From Rhizobium etli CFN 42 (GTDB lineage Bacteria; Pseudomonadota; Alphaproteobacteria; Rhizobiales; Rhizobiaceae): 64,000 nt of DNA. Where the stretch lies: the NCBI RefSeq assembly GCF_000092045.1, contig NC_007761.1, positions 4,163,501-4,227,500 of the forward strand. The letters are read 5' to 3'. This document shows, one piece after another, positions 45,957 through 55,029 of this stretch. How positions within the stretch are numbered: position 1 is the stretch's first letter; every line of letters starts with the position of its first letter. A program made the translations under genes and the position numbers. The notes under the pieces are model-generated. The model made no database searches and was not told the DNA's origin. It worked only from the letters and a program-made list of their open reading frames with translations.

Positions 45957-47496
45957 GCCAATCAGCGTTGAGAAGGCCCGCCGACCCAATATTCTGCTGA
46001 TCACCGCGGACCAATGGCGTGGCGACTGCCTATCGGCGGTCGGTCACGCTTGTGTGAAAACACCTGAAATCGATGCGCTGGCGCGCGAAGGCACGCTCTT
46101 CCGGCAGCATTATGCAGGGGCTGCCCCCTGCTCGCCGGCCCGGGCCACGCTCTATACCGGCCTTTATCAGATGAACCACCGCGTCTGCCGCAATGGTTCG
46201 CCGCTCGACGCTCGCTTCGACAATCTGGCTCTGGCCGCCCGGCGGGCGGGATACGACCCAACGCTGTTCGGCTATACCGACACGGCGCCCGATCCGCGCG
46301 GCATGGATGCGGCTGACCCGCATCTGACCACCTATGAAGGCGTGTTGCCGGGTTTTACCGCTCGCCAACTCCTGCCCGAGCATGAGCGGCAATGGCTCTC
46401 ATGGCTCAGGTCACGTGGCCATGCAAATGCCGTCCGCCGCGACATCCACACCCCCGTCGGTGCTGAGGCCGGCGAAATTTCTGATGCGGCGCCAGCCTAT
46501 TCCAGCGATGAGACTCAGACCGCCTTTCTGGCCGGCGAGTTCATTCGCTGGATGGGCGAACAGGACCGGCCGTGGTTTGCGCATGTCTCTTTCTTGCGTC
46601 CGCACCCGCCATTCTCAGTGCCAGCGCCGTTCAACCGGATGTACAAGCCGGACGACGGGCCGGCCTTTGCGCGTGCTGAAAACCGCGAAGCGGAACAGGA
46701 AGCTCATCCCTATCTCGCCTATGCCATGCCGCTCTCCGACAAGGGCAGCTTCATTCACGGGGCGCAAGGACCGCTTAGCGCCTGGAGCAGCGAGGACTTC
46801 GCGGCGATCCGGGCGATTTATTACGGGATGATCTCAGAGGTCGACGCGCAGCTCGGCCGGATCTGGCAGGCACTGAAGGATGCGGGCGCTTGGGACGATA
46901 CGCTCGTCGTCTTCACCTCGGACCACGCCGAGATGGCGGGAGACCACTGGACGCTCGGCAAGGGTGGCTTCTTCGATGGCAGCTACCATATCCCGCTGAT
47001 AATCCGCGATCCCGCAAACGGTGCGGCAGGCAGGATCGTTGATGATTTCACCAGCGCTGCGGATATTTTTCCCACCCTGTGCGCAAGGCTCGGCATCGAG
47101 CCAAAGAACGGGCTCGACGGCCGGTCGCTGATGCCGTTCATCATGGGCGGGCGCGCGGAAGGCTGGCGCGACGCGATATTCTGGGAATTCGATTTCCGCG
47201 ACATTGCCAAGGGTGAGGCGGAGCGGCATTTCGGGCTGAGGTCGAACGAATGCAATCTCGCCGTTATCCGCGACGATCGGTTCAAATATGTGCATTTTAC
47301 TGCACTGCCGCCGCAGCTCTTCAATCTCAGCGATGATCCGATGGAACTCGACGATGTTGCGGCTGATCCGGCCTATGCGGCGATCCGGCTTGAATATGCC
47401 GAGAAGTTGCTCTCGCTGAGAGCCCGCCATCTCGACCAGACGCTTGCCTATACCGAGCTGACGGAAAAGGGGCCGGTGACGCGCCGACCCCGGTAG
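45934..47496 (+). CDS. Formylglycine-dependent phosphonate monoester hydrolase / sulfatase
   Basis: 520 aa of the alkaline-phosphatase superfamily. The formylglycine motif CSPAR has its Cys at residue 66; metal ligands include Asp26 in LLITADQWRGD and a later Asp-His in FTSDHAEMAGDH. The overall pattern (ATLYTGLYQMNHRVCRNGSPLD, FLRPHPPFSVPAPFNRMYK, WEFDFRD and KYVHFTALPPQLFNL) closely resembles the phosphonate monoester hydrolase of R. leguminosarum, a promiscuous enzyme also hydrolysing sulfate esters and phosphodiesters. No signal peptide. It needs a formylglycine-generating enzyme, not seen here. Confidence 0.85.
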   Translation: MQNPTSIEPISVEKARRPNILLITADQWRGDCLSAVGHACVKTPEIDALAREGTLFRQHYAGAAPCSPARATLYTGLYQMNHRVCRNGSPLDARFDNLALAARRAGYDPTLFGYTDTAPDPRGMDAADPHLTTYEGVLPGFTARQLLPEHERQWLSWLRSRGHANAVRRDIHTPVGAEAGEISDAAPAYSSDETQTAFLAGEFIRWMGEQDRPWFAHVSFLRPHPPFSVPAPFNRMYKPDDGPAFARAENREAEQEAHPYLAYAMPLSDKGSFIHGAQGPLSAWSSEDFAAIRAIYYGMISEVDAQLGRIWQALKDAGAWDDTLVVFTSDHAEMAGDHWTLGKGGFFDGSYHIPLIIRDPANGAAGRIVDDFTSAADIFPTLCARLGIEPKNGLDGRSLMPFIMGGRAEGWRDAIFWEFDFRDIAKGEAERHFGLRSNECNLAVIRDDRFKYVHFTALPPQLFNLSDDPMELDDVAADPAYAAIRLEYAEKLLSLRARHLDQTLAYTELTEKGPVTRRPR

Positions 47497-47580
47497 GGCA
47501 TTTCCGTCTTCTTCGAATGACGGCAATGCTCTTTATTGGGCAATTCCCAGCAAAACCGCTGTGCGCTTTTGCCTTGAATC
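47496..47580. repeat. RIME-like intergenic element, second copy
   Basis: GGCATTTCCGTCTTCTTCGA ... CAATTCCCAGCAAAACCGC ... CTTTTGCC parallels the element at 31096-31220 (CATTTCCGT, ACGG-A-ATG-TCT, GCAATTCCC, GCAAAA). It is shorter, lacking the inner GCCTGGC stem, and its end coincides with the DUF1993 stop. Confidence 0.45.
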
Positions 47581-48076
47581 AACCGAGATAGTCGCGCTTG
47601 CCGATCGGTGCGCCCTGGTTGCGCAGGATGGCGTGGGCGGTGGCGACGTGAAAGTAGAAGTTCGGCAGGGCGAAGGTGGTGATATATTCCTCACCCGGCA
47701 GCACGATGCCGCTCTTGCCCGGCAGAGTGATCTGGCGGCTTTCCGCGCCCTCCAGCGCTTGCGCCGAGAAGGTGCCGAGATAGGCGTCGGTCTTTGCCAG
47801 GCGCTCGCGCAACTGGTCGATCGTCGTGTCGTTATCCTCGAACTTCGGCGCGTCGGTTGCGGTTAGGCGAGCGAGCGTGAACTTGGCGCTGTCGCTGGCC
47901 CGCTGATATTGGCCGGCGAGCGGCAGCATGTCGGGCGCAAGGCGGGCGGAGACGAGTATGGCGGGATCGATATTCTTTTCCTTCGCATAGGCTTCAGCCT
48001 TGTCGAGATAGGTCTTCAGGCTGGCGAGGCCGCGCTGGAACATGGGAACGGTAAGGCGATAGATCGAAATGGACAT
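47579..48076 (-). CDS. DUF1993 family protein
   Basis: 165 aa from MSISIYRLTVPMFQRGLASLKTYLDKAEAYA; upstream in-frame sequence is Ala/Ser-rich and not family-like. The DUF1993 pattern is full: ILVSARLAPDMLPLAGQYQRASDSAKFTLARL and PNFYFHVATAHAILRNQGAPIGKRDYLG at the C-terminus. Predicted four-helix DinB-like bundle; the final GKRDYLG is nearly invariant in the family. No catalytic function is assigned. It is divergent from the sugar ABC operon. Confidence 0.87.
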   Translation of the reverse strand: MSISIYRLTVPMFQRGLASLKTYLDKAEAYAKEKNIDPAILVSARLAPDMLPLAGQYQRASDSAKFTLARLTATDAPKFEDNDTTIDQLRERLAKTDAYLGTFSAQALEGAESRQITLPGKSGIVLPGEEYITTFALPNFYFHVATAHAILRNQGAPIGKRDYLG

Positions 48077-48264
48077 CAGTCCTGTCTCCAAATCTTCAAA
48101 ATGAACAGCCGCGGCGGACGTCGAAGGGCCTGCGGCGGTGGGCCTGTCTTCGACCTTCCCATAAATGGGCGCTGGGCCTGCCTTGCACAACGCCGGAGGA
48201 TGCGCCGGGTTCTACAATTCCATGCATCGCGCCCTCGAATATCCTGTCGCCGCTAAAGAGAGGC

Positions 48265-48340
48265 TTGACGCCGTCTCCAGAAAATGGAATGAATATTCCG
48301 CAGAACAGATTTTACGGTTTGTTTGTTCCGTTTTCGGAAC
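48265..48340 (+). promoter_or_regulatory. Candidate promoter and palindromic operators of the sugar ABC operon
   Basis: TTGACG (48265-48270) with AATGAA 17 bases on is a weak promoter. Two perfect palindromes lie at and beyond it: GGAAT-gaat-ATTCC (48286-48299) and GTTCCG-tttt-CGGAAC (48325-48340). Their position suits repressor binding. The rest of the 366-base gap 48077-48442 shows no gene I can support. Confidence 0.35.
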
Positions 48341-48442
48341 GCCGCGGGAGAGGCGGCGCGCAAATTGCGGCTTCAGGGCGAATGCCTGGAGCTCCGGCGT
48401 GAGGAGGGTGCAGCCGGGCACCGCTTTGTGGAGGAAGTAAAA

Positions 48443-49372
48443 ATGAAAAAGTTTATCCTGGGCACTGCGATGGCGCTCGTCATGTCGACGGCCGCCCACG
48501 CAGAAACGGTCGGCGTGTCGATGGCCAAGTTCGACGACAACTTCCTGACCGTTCTTCGTAACGGCATGACCGATTATGCAAAGACGCTGAATGGCGTCAC
48601 CCTGCAGGTCGAAGACGCGCAGAACGACGTTTCCAAGCAGCAGAGCCAGATCCAGAATTTCATCGCCTCCAAGGTCGATGCGATCATCGTCAACCCGGTC
48701 GATACCGACGCGACCACGGCGATGTCGAAGCTTGCTGCCGATGCCGGCATTCCGCTGGTCTACGTCAACCGCCAGCCGGTCAACGTCGACACGCTGCCGG
48801 AAAAGCAGGCCTTCGTTGCTTCCCACGAGCAGGAATCCGGCACGCTGGAAACCAAGGAAATCTGCCGCATTCTCGGCGGCAAGGGCAAGGCCGTGGTCAT
48901 CATGGGCGAGCTTTCCAACCAGGCTGCGCGCATGCGCACCCAGGACGTCCATGACGTCATCAAGACCGATGAGTGCAAGGGTCTGGAAATCGTCGAAGAG
49001 CAGACGGCCAACTGGGATCGTACTCAGGGGGCCGACCTGATGACCAACTGGCTCTCCAGCGGCATCGAATTCGACGCCGTGATCTCCAACAACGACGAAA
49101 TGGCGATCGGCGCCATCCAGGCATTGAAGGCAGCCGGCAAGGATATGAGCAAGGTCGTTATCGGCGGCGTCGACGCCACCCAGGACGCGCTTGCCGCCAT
49201 GCAGGCAGGTGACCTCGACGTCACCGTGTTCCAGGACGCGGCCGGCCAGGGCAAGGGCGCGCTCGATACGGCGCTGAAGATCGCCAAGGGCGAAAAGACC
49301 GAGAAGAAGGTCTACATTCCCTTCCAGCTCGTCACGCCCGAAAACGTCAAGGACTTCGTCACCAAGAACTGA
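48443..49372 (+). CDS. Sugar ABC transporter periplasmic binding protein (ribose/inositol type)
   Basis: 309 aa with GGAGGAAG seven bases ahead. Signal peptide MKKFILGTAMALVMSTAAHA, then a peripla_BP_4 domain: VSMAKFDDNFLTVLRNGM, VDAIIVNPVDTDATT, GIPLVYVNRQPVN, FDAVISNNDEMAIGAIQALKAAG and GGVDATQDALAAMQAGDLDVTVFQDA. It resembles MocB and IbpA, the rhizopine/myo-inositol binders of Sinorhizobium, from memory rather than alignment. The ATPase and permease follow; a hairpin after the gene probably favours its higher expression. Confidence 0.9.
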   Translation: MKKFILGTAMALVMSTAAHAETVGVSMAKFDDNFLTVLRNGMTDYAKTLNGVTLQVEDAQNDVSKQQSQIQNFIASKVDAIIVNPVDTDATTAMSKLAADAGIPLVYVNRQPVNVDTLPEKQAFVASHEQESGTLETKEICRILGGKGKAVVIMGELSNQAARMRTQDVHDVIKTDECKGLEIVEEQTANWDRTQGADLMTNWLSSGIEFDAVISNNDEMAIGAIQALKAAGKDMSKVVIGGVDATQDALAAMQAGDLDVTVFQDAAGQGKGALDTALKIAKGEKTEKKVYIPFQLVTPENVKDFVTKN

Positions 49373-49386
49373 GGTAAGTGCCAAGC

Positions 49387-49413
49387 AGGATGCGGGTTCT
49401 GCCCGCATCCTTT
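49387..49413 (+). terminator. Intercistronic hairpin after the sugar-binding-protein gene
   Basis: GGATGCGGG-ttctg-CCCGCATCC with TTTC after it. Such hairpins after binding-protein genes usually stabilise the upstream message or partly terminate, giving more binding protein than ATPase. Confidence 0.6.
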
Positions 49414-49441
49414 CAGCCTGTCCGTATCCGGAGGAGATGAT

Positions 49442-50983
49442 ATGGCCGTCAGTCCGACAACCATGGCAGCCGTGCGTGCGAGCGGCGCCGTTCCGAATGC
49501 GGAGTTTCTCTTGAGCGCCGAGGGCGTTCGCAAGGAGTTTCCCGGCGTCGTCGCACTCGATGACGTGCAGTTCCGGCTGAAGCGCGCGTCCGTGCATGCG
49601 CTGATGGGCGAAAACGGCGCCGGCAAATCGACATTGATGAAGATTCTTGCCGGCATCTATACGCCCGACAAAGGCGATATTCGCCTCAAAGGGGTCGAGA
49701 TCCAGCTGAAATCTCCGCTCGATGCGCTGGAGAACGGTATCGCCATGATCCATCAGGAGCTGAACCTGATGCCGTTCATGACCGTTGCCGAAAATATCTG
49801 GATCCGCCGCGAACCGAAGAACCGCTTCGGTTTCATTGACCATGGCGTGATGCACAGCATGACCGAGGAGCTGTTTGCCCGGCTTAATATTGATATCGAT
49901 CCCGATATCGAAGTCCGGCACCTCTCGGTCGCCAACCGGCAGATGGTCGAGATCGCCAAGGCGGTTTCCTATAATTCCGATGTCCTCATCATGGACGAAC
50001 CTACTTCGGCCCTGACGGAGCGCGAGGTCGAGCATCTTTTCCGCATCATCCGCGATCTCAGGTCCCAGGGCATCGGCATCGTCTACATCACCCACAAGAT
50101 GAACGAGCTTTTCGAGATCGCTGACGAGTTTTCCGTCTTCCGCGATGGCCGATATATCGGCACGCACGCCTCGACTGACGTCACCCGCGACGACATTATC
50201 CGCATGATGGTCGGGCGCGAGATCACTCAAATGTTTCCGAAGGAAGAGGTGCCGATCGGCGAGATCGTGCTCTCCGTCAAGGATCTCTGTCTCAAAGGCG
50301 TCTTTCGCAATGTTTCCTTCGAGGTCAGGGCCGGCGAGATTCTCGGTGTGGCCGGTCTCGTCGGCTCCGGACGGTCGAATGTCGCCGAAACGCTGTTCGG
50401 TGTGACGCCGCCAAGCTCCGGGACGGTCGAACTGTTCGGCAAGCCGGTGACGATTTCCTCGCCGACCGAGGCCATCCGTCACCAGATGGCATTCCTGACG
50501 GAGGATCGCAAAGACACCGGCTGCCTGTTAATCCTGGATATTCTGGAAAACATGCAGATCGCCGTCCTGCAGGACAAATTTGTCAAGGGTGGTTTCGTGC
50601 AGCAGGGAGCACTCGAGGCGACCTGCGAAGACATGGCGAAAAGGCTACGCGTGAAAACCCCCAATCTTTACGAGCGGGTGGAAAATCTTTCGGGCGGCAA
50701 TCAGCAGAAGGTGCTGATCGGGCGCTGGCTGCTCACCCATCCGAAGATCCTGATCCTCGATGAACCGACGCGCGGCATCGATGTCGGCGCCAAGGCGGAA
50801 ATCCACCGGCTGGTGACGGAAATGGCGCGAAACGGCGTGGCGGTAATCATGATCTCATCCGAAATGCCCGAGGTTCTCGGCATGAGCGACCGCATCATGG
50901 TCATGCATGAGGGCCTGGTGACCGGTTTCCTCAATCGCGATGAAGCAACGCAGATCAAGGTGATGGAGCTGGCTGCGCGGTGA
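49442..50983 (+). CDS. Sugar ABC transporter ATP-binding protein (two-domain)
   Basis: 513 aa, two fused ABC domains as in RbsA/MglA. Domain 1: Walker [10 protein letters not shown], signature [15 protein letters not shown] (a degenerate LSGGQ, usual in the family), Walker [12 protein letters not shown]. Domain 2: Walker A replaced by [11 protein letters not shown], lacking the GKST lysine as in this family, with signature [15 protein letters not shown] and [16 protein letters not shown]. It energises the permease encoded 34 bases downstream. RBS GGAGGAG precedes the ATG. Cytoplasmic, at the membrane. Confidence 0.93.
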   Translation: MAVSPTTMAAVRASGAVPNAEFLLSAEGVRKEFPGVVALDDVQFRLKRASVHALMGENGAGKSTLMKILAGIYTPDKGDIRLKGVEIQLKSPLDALENGIAMIHQELNLMPFMTVAENIWIRREPKNRFGFIDHGVMHSMTEELFARLNIDIDPDIEVRHLSVANRQMVEIAKAVSYNSDVLIMDEPTSALTEREVEHLFRIIRDLRSQGIGIVYITHKMNELFEIADEFSVFRDGRYIGTHASTDVTRDDIIRMMVGREITQMFPKEEVPIGEIVLSVKDLCLKGVFRNVSFEVRAGEILGVAGLVGSGRSNVAETLFGVTPPSSGTVELFGKPVTISSPTEAIRHQMAFLTEDRKDTGCLLILDILENMQIAVLQDKFVKGGFVQQGALEATCEDMAKRLRVKTPNLYERVENLSGGNQQKVLIGRWLLTHPKILILDEPTRGIDVGAKAEIHRLVTEMARNGVAVIMISSEMPEVLGMSDRIMVMHEGLVTGFLNRDEATQIKVMELAAR

Positions 50984-51017
50984 TGCGCGGCTTGCGATCG
51001 CTTAAGGGAGGTTTGAT

Positions 51018-52043
51018 ATGAGTACCAAGGCAGCAGAGGGTACGGCCCCGCTCGCAACCCGGCAGAGACGGCGGCGTATGCCGCCGGAACTCAGCATCTT
51101 CCTGGTGCTTGTCGGCATCGCGCTCATCTATGAAGCGCTCGGCTGGACGTTCATCGGCCAAAGCTTCCTGATGAATTCGCAGCGCCTGACCATCATGATC
51201 CTGCAGGTCTCCGTCATAGGTATTATCGCCGTCGGCGTCACGCAGGTCATCATAACAGGCGGCATCGATCTATCATCGGGCTCCGTGGTCGGCATGACGG
51301 CAATGATCGCAACAAGTTTCGCCCAGTCCTCCACCTGGGGGCGGGCCGTCTTCCCTTCGCTGACCGATCTTCCGGCGCTCGTGCCCATCATGATCGGTCT
51401 GCTGATCGGAGCGGCGGCGGGTCTCGCGAACGGTGCGCTCATCGCCTATACGAAGATCCCCCCGTTCATTGCAACGCTTGGCATGTTCGTTTCCGCCAGA
51501 GGTGTTGCCAAGTGGTATACGAAGGGACAGCCGGTTTCCGGTATCACCGAGCAGTTTCACTTCATCGGAACGAAGGCGTGGCCGGTTGTCGTCTTCCTCG
51601 TCGTTGCACTGATCTTCCATGTCGCGCTGCGCTACACCCGCTATGGAAAGTTCACCTACGCCATCGGCGCGAACCCCCAGGCCGCCCGCGTTTCCGGTAT
51701 CAACATCGAAGCGCACCTCGTCAAAGTCTATGTGATCGCTGGATTGCTTGCTGGTCTTGCCGGCATCGTCACGGCGGCGCGCGCGGAAACCGCGCAGGCA
51801 AGCATGGGCGTCGGATATGAGTTGGACGCGATCGCCGCGACCGTCATCGGCGGCACCTCGCTCACCGGCGGCGTCGGACGCATCACCGGCACCGTCATCG
51901 GCACCATCATTCTCGGCGTCATGACCTCGGGTTTCACCTTCCTCAGGATCGACGCCTATTACCAGGAGATCGTCAAGGGCTTCATCATCGTCGCGGCCGT
52001 TGTCATCGACGTCTACAGGCAGAAGAAAAGGCGCAAGCACTGA
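51018..52043 (+). CDS. Sugar ABC transporter permease (RbsC type)
   Basis: 341 aa with 8-10 hydrophobic segments from about residue 25 to 330. RbsC-family signatures: GVTQVIITGGIDLSSGSVVGMTAMIA, IPPFIATLGMFVSARG, YAIGANPQAARVSGINIEAHLVKVYVIAGLLAGLAG and GYELDAIAATVIGGTSLTGGVGRI. RBS GGGAGG precedes the ATG. It forms the channel with the preceding ATPase and binding protein. The gene ends in a terminator hairpin, so the operon is binding protein, ATPase, permease. Confidence 0.92.
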   Translation: MSTKAAEGTAPLATRQRRRRMPPELSIFLVLVGIALIYEALGWTFIGQSFLMNSQRLTIMILQVSVIGIIAVGVTQVIITGGIDLSSGSVVGMTAMIATSFAQSSTWGRAVFPSLTDLPALVPIMIGLLIGAAAGLANGALIAYTKIPPFIATLGMFVSARGVAKWYTKGQPVSGITEQFHFIGTKAWPVVVFLVVALIFHVALRYTRYGKFTYAIGANPQAARVSGINIEAHLVKVYVIAGLLAGLAGIVTAARAETAQASMGVGYELDAIAATVIGGTSLTGGVGRITGTVIGTIILGVMTSGFTFLRIDAYYQEIVKGFIIVAAVVIDVYRQKKRRKH

Positions 52044-52069
52044 TCTCAGGCAGCGCGAACCGATTATTT

Positions 52070-52094
52070 GCGGGGGCTTCGGCCCCCGTTTCCA
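52070..52094 (+). terminator. Terminator of the sugar ABC operon
   Basis: CGGGGGC-ttcg-GCCCCCG with a short T-rich tail (TTTCC), 28 bases after the permease stop. Confidence 0.65.
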
Positions 52095-52210
52095 TTTGCG
52101 GCGAAGCTCTTGGAGACGATGACAGATTTTTTAAAAAAGGGATGGCGAATCCCGCCAGCTTTTCTATTCTGCCACATCATACGCCCGCCTCGGGCAGCGC
52201 AGGAAGACAG

Positions 52211-53269
52211 ATGCAATTCGTATTCGACGGTCACAACGACGTTCTCCTCCGGCTCTGGACACACGCAAAAGATGGCAGCGACCCGATCGCGGAATTCGCA
52301 GACGGCACGACGACCGGCCACATCGATGCGCGTCGAGCCAAGGAAGGCGGCCTCTCAGGCGGCCTCTGCGCCATCTACATTCCCTCGGGCGATCTTGTCT
52401 TCGCCGATCCAGATGCCGATGGCCGCTACATCACGCCGATGGCGGCCCCTCTCGATCCGCTGCCGTCCCTCGCCATCGCCACCGAAATGGCGGCGATCGC
52501 GCTGCGGCTCGATCAGGCCGGCGCCTGGCGGCTCTGCCGGACGGTGAAGGACATCCGCGGCGCCATGGCGGACGGCATCTTTGCCGCCGTCATGCATATG
52601 GAAGGCTGCGAAGCGATCGGTGCCGATCTTTCTGCTCTCGAAGTATTTTATGCAGCGGGACTGCGATCACTTGGCCCGGTCTGGAGCCGGCACAACGTCT
52701 TCGGGCATGGTGTGCCCTTCGCCTTTCCGATGTCGCCCGACACCGGACCGGGCCTCACCGATGCCGGCTTCGCGCTGGTGAGAGAATGTAATCGCCTCGG
52801 TCTCCTCATCGACCTTGCCCATATCACCGAAAAAGGGTTCTGGGACGTGGCGAAGACGACGGATCAGCCGCTGGTCGCCAGCCACTCCAATGCGCATGCG
52901 CTGACGCCGGTCGCCCGTAATCTTACGGACAGGCAGCTCGACGCGGTCCGCGAAAGCCGCGGGGTCGTGGGGGTCAATTATGCAACCGCCATGCTGCGTC
53001 CCGACGGCCGCTCGGACAGCGACACGCCGCTGGCCGACATGATCCGCCACATCGACTATCTGGTGAATCGCATCGGCATCGACTGTGTGGCGCTCGGATC
53101 GGACTTCGACGGCGCTACCATTCCTGAGGAAATCGGCGATGCGGCCGGCAATCAGAAGCTGATTGCCGCTCTCCGGGAGGTTGGATATGGTGAGGCCGAC
53201 CTGACGAAACTTGCCCGTGAAAATTGGCTTCGTATTCTCGCACAAGCTTGGCGGGAGGACCACGCCTAA
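52211..53269 (+). CDS. Membrane-dipeptidase-type metallopeptidase (M19)
   Basis: 352 aa from MQFVFDGHNDVLLRLW, where AGGAAG precedes the ATG; an earlier in-frame ATG has no such site. Zinc ligands of the renal-dipeptidase family are in place: HxD in FDGHNDVL (His8, Asp10), the bridging Glu in MHMEGCEAIG, His in LIDLAHITEKGFWD and His in VASHSNAHALTPVARNLTD, then GSDFDGATIPEEIGD. M19 enzymes cleave dipeptides, including those with a D-residue in the second position. No signal peptide, so cytoplasmic. The peptide ABC operon starts 98 bases later on the same strand. Confidence 0.9.
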   Translation: MQFVFDGHNDVLLRLWTHAKDGSDPIAEFADGTTTGHIDARRAKEGGLSGGLCAIYIPSGDLVFADPDADGRYITPMAAPLDPLPSLAIATEMAAIALRLDQAGAWRLCRTVKDIRGAMADGIFAAVMHMEGCEAIGADLSALEVFYAAGLRSLGPVWSRHNVFGHGVPFAFPMSPDTGPGLTDAGFALVRECNRLGLLIDLAHITEKGFWDVAKTTDQPLVASHSNAHALTPVARNLTDRQLDAVRESRGVVGVNYATAMLRPDGRSDSDTPLADMIRHIDYLVNRIGIDCVALGSDFDGATIPEEIGDAAGNQKLIAALREVGYGEADLTKLARENWLRILAQAWREDHA

Positions 53270-53367
53270 AGCGCTGCGCGCCTCTGGACGCGCTCACGAC
53301 AAACAATAGTTTAATGGCGCATGACCGACAAAACGCTTCGTAATCAATCAAAACAGGGGAACAGACC

Positions 53368-55011
53368 ATGATGATCACCAGGCTCAGCCGCAAATTCCGC
53401 CTGCTTTCCGCAGGAGCCGCTCTTTCGCTGCTGATGATGGCAGCACCCTCGGCCTTTGCCGAAACGCCAAAGGATACGTTGGTCGAAGGTTTTGCCATCG
53501 ACGACATCATCACGATGGATCCGGGCGAAGCCTTCGAGCTTTCAACGGCGGAAATCACCAGCAACAGCTACAGCCTGCTCGTTCGCCTCGATCTCGCCGA
53601 CACATCCAAGGTGAAGGGCGATCTTGCCGAGAGCTGGAGCGTTTCGGATGACGGCCTCACCTATACGTTCAAACTGAAGCCAGGCCTCAAATTCGCCTCG
53701 GGAAATCCTGTTACTGCCGAAGACGTTGCCTGGTCGTTCGAACGGGCCGTCAAACTCGACAAGAGCCCGGCCTTCATTCTTACCCAATTCGGCCTGACTG
53801 GCGACAATGTCACCGAAAAGGCCAAGGCGGCCGATGCCAATACATTCGTCTTCACGGTCGACAAAGCCTATGCGCCGAGTTTCGTGCTCAACTGCCTGAC
53901 GGCGACGGTCGCCTCCGTGGTCGACAAAAAGCTGGTGCTGGAGCATGTGAAGGCGGTAACGCCGGATGCCGAGCACAAATACGACAATGATTTCGGCAAT
54001 GAGTGGCTGAAGACCGGCTATGCCGGTTCCGGGGCCTTCAAGCTGCGCGAATGGCGAGCCAACGAAGTCGTCGTGCTGGAGCGCAACGACAATTATTACG
54101 GCGACAAGGCCAAGCTCAACCGCGTCATCTATCGCTACATGAAGGAAAGCTCGGCCCAGCGGCTGGCGCTCGAAGCTGGTGATATCGACATCGCCCGCAA
54201 TCTGGAGCCCGGCGATATCGACGCCGTTTCCAAGAATGCCGATCTCGCCACGACAAGTGCGCCGAAAGGCACGATCTACTATGTCAGCCTGAACAACAAG
54301 AACGAGAACCTGAAGAAGCCTGAAGTTCAGGAGGCTTTCAAGTATCTGGTCGACTACGATGCGATCGGCGCAACCTTGATCAAGGGGATCGGCGAGATCC
54401 ACCAGACCTTCCTGCCGAAGGGTCAACTGGGCGCCCTGGATGAAAATCCCTACAAGCTCGACGTTGCCAGGGCCAAGGAGCTGCTTGCCAAGGCCGGCGT
54501 CCCGGACGGGTTCTCGGTGACCATGGACGTGCGCAACACGCAGCCGGTGACCGGTATTGCAGAATCCATACAGCAGACGTTGGCGCAGGCTGGCGTAAAG
54601 CTGGAAATCATCCCGGGCGACGGCAAGCAGACGCTGACCAAATATCGCGCCCGCACCCATGACATCTACATCGGCAACTGGGGCTCGGACTATTTCGACC
54701 CGAACTCGAATGCCGACACTTTCACCAGCAACCCCGACAATTCCGATGCCGGCACGGTGAAGACGCTCGCCTGGCGCAACACCTGGGAAGCGCCGGAACT
54801 CGATAAGCAAACCAAGGCCGCACTGCTCGAGCGCGACGGTGAGAAGCGCGCCGCGATGTACGAGGATATCCAGAAGAAGTTCCTCGCCAACAGCCCCTTC
54901 GTCATCATTTTCCAGCAGACCGAGGTGGCGGGCTATCGGAAGAATCTGAAGGACTTCAAACTGGGTCCGAGCTTCGACACCAATTTCGTCGGTCCGATCG
55001 CCAAGGAATAA
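53368..55011 (+). CDS. Peptide ABC transporter substrate-binding protein
   Basis: 547 aa, SBP family 5 (DppA/OppA). Signal peptide ending near AAPSAFA, then TLVEGFAIDDIITMDPGEAFELSTAEI, the family motif LAESWSVSDDGLTYTFKLKPGLKFASGNPVTAEDVAWSFERAV, and ERNDNYYGDKAKLNRVIYRYM. The C-terminal lobe ends GPSFDTNFVGPIAKE. It captures peptides in the periplasm and hands them to the permeases encoded downstream. AGGGGAA is the ribosome-binding site. The first gene of a tightly packed five-gene importer whose other four genes overlap by four bases or less. Confidence 0.9.
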   Translation: MMITRLSRKFRLLSAGAALSLLMMAAPSAFAETPKDTLVEGFAIDDIITMDPGEAFELSTAEITSNSYSLLVRLDLADTSKVKGDLAESWSVSDDGLTYTFKLKPGLKFASGNPVTAEDVAWSFERAVKLDKSPAFILTQFGLTGDNVTEKAKAADANTFVFTVDKAYAPSFVLNCLTATVASVVDKKLVLEHVKAVTPDAEHKYDNDFGNEWLKTGYAGSGAFKLREWRANEVVVLERNDNYYGDKAKLNRVIYRYMKESSAQRLALEAGDIDIARNLEPGDIDAVSKNADLATTSAPKGTIYYVSLNNKNENLKKPEVQEAFKYLVDYDAIGATLIKGIGEIHQTFLPKGQLGALDENPYKLDVARAKELLAKAGVPDGFSVTMDVRNTQPVTGIAESIQQTLAQAGVKLEIIPGDGKQTLTKYRARTHDIYIGNWGSDYFDPNSNADTFTSNPDNSDAGTVKTLAWRNTWEAPELDKQTKAALLERDGEKRAAMYEDIQKKFLANSPFVIIFQQTEVAGYRKNLKDFKLGPSFDTNFVGPIAKE

Positions 55012-55029
55012 TCCGGCGGGATTAACGGC

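Noticed and set aside
48212..50482. 756-codon open frame antisense to the sugar-binding protein and ATPase genes
   Set aside because: It crosses two intact genes and an intergenic hairpin, with no family resemblance; typical of high-GC DNA.
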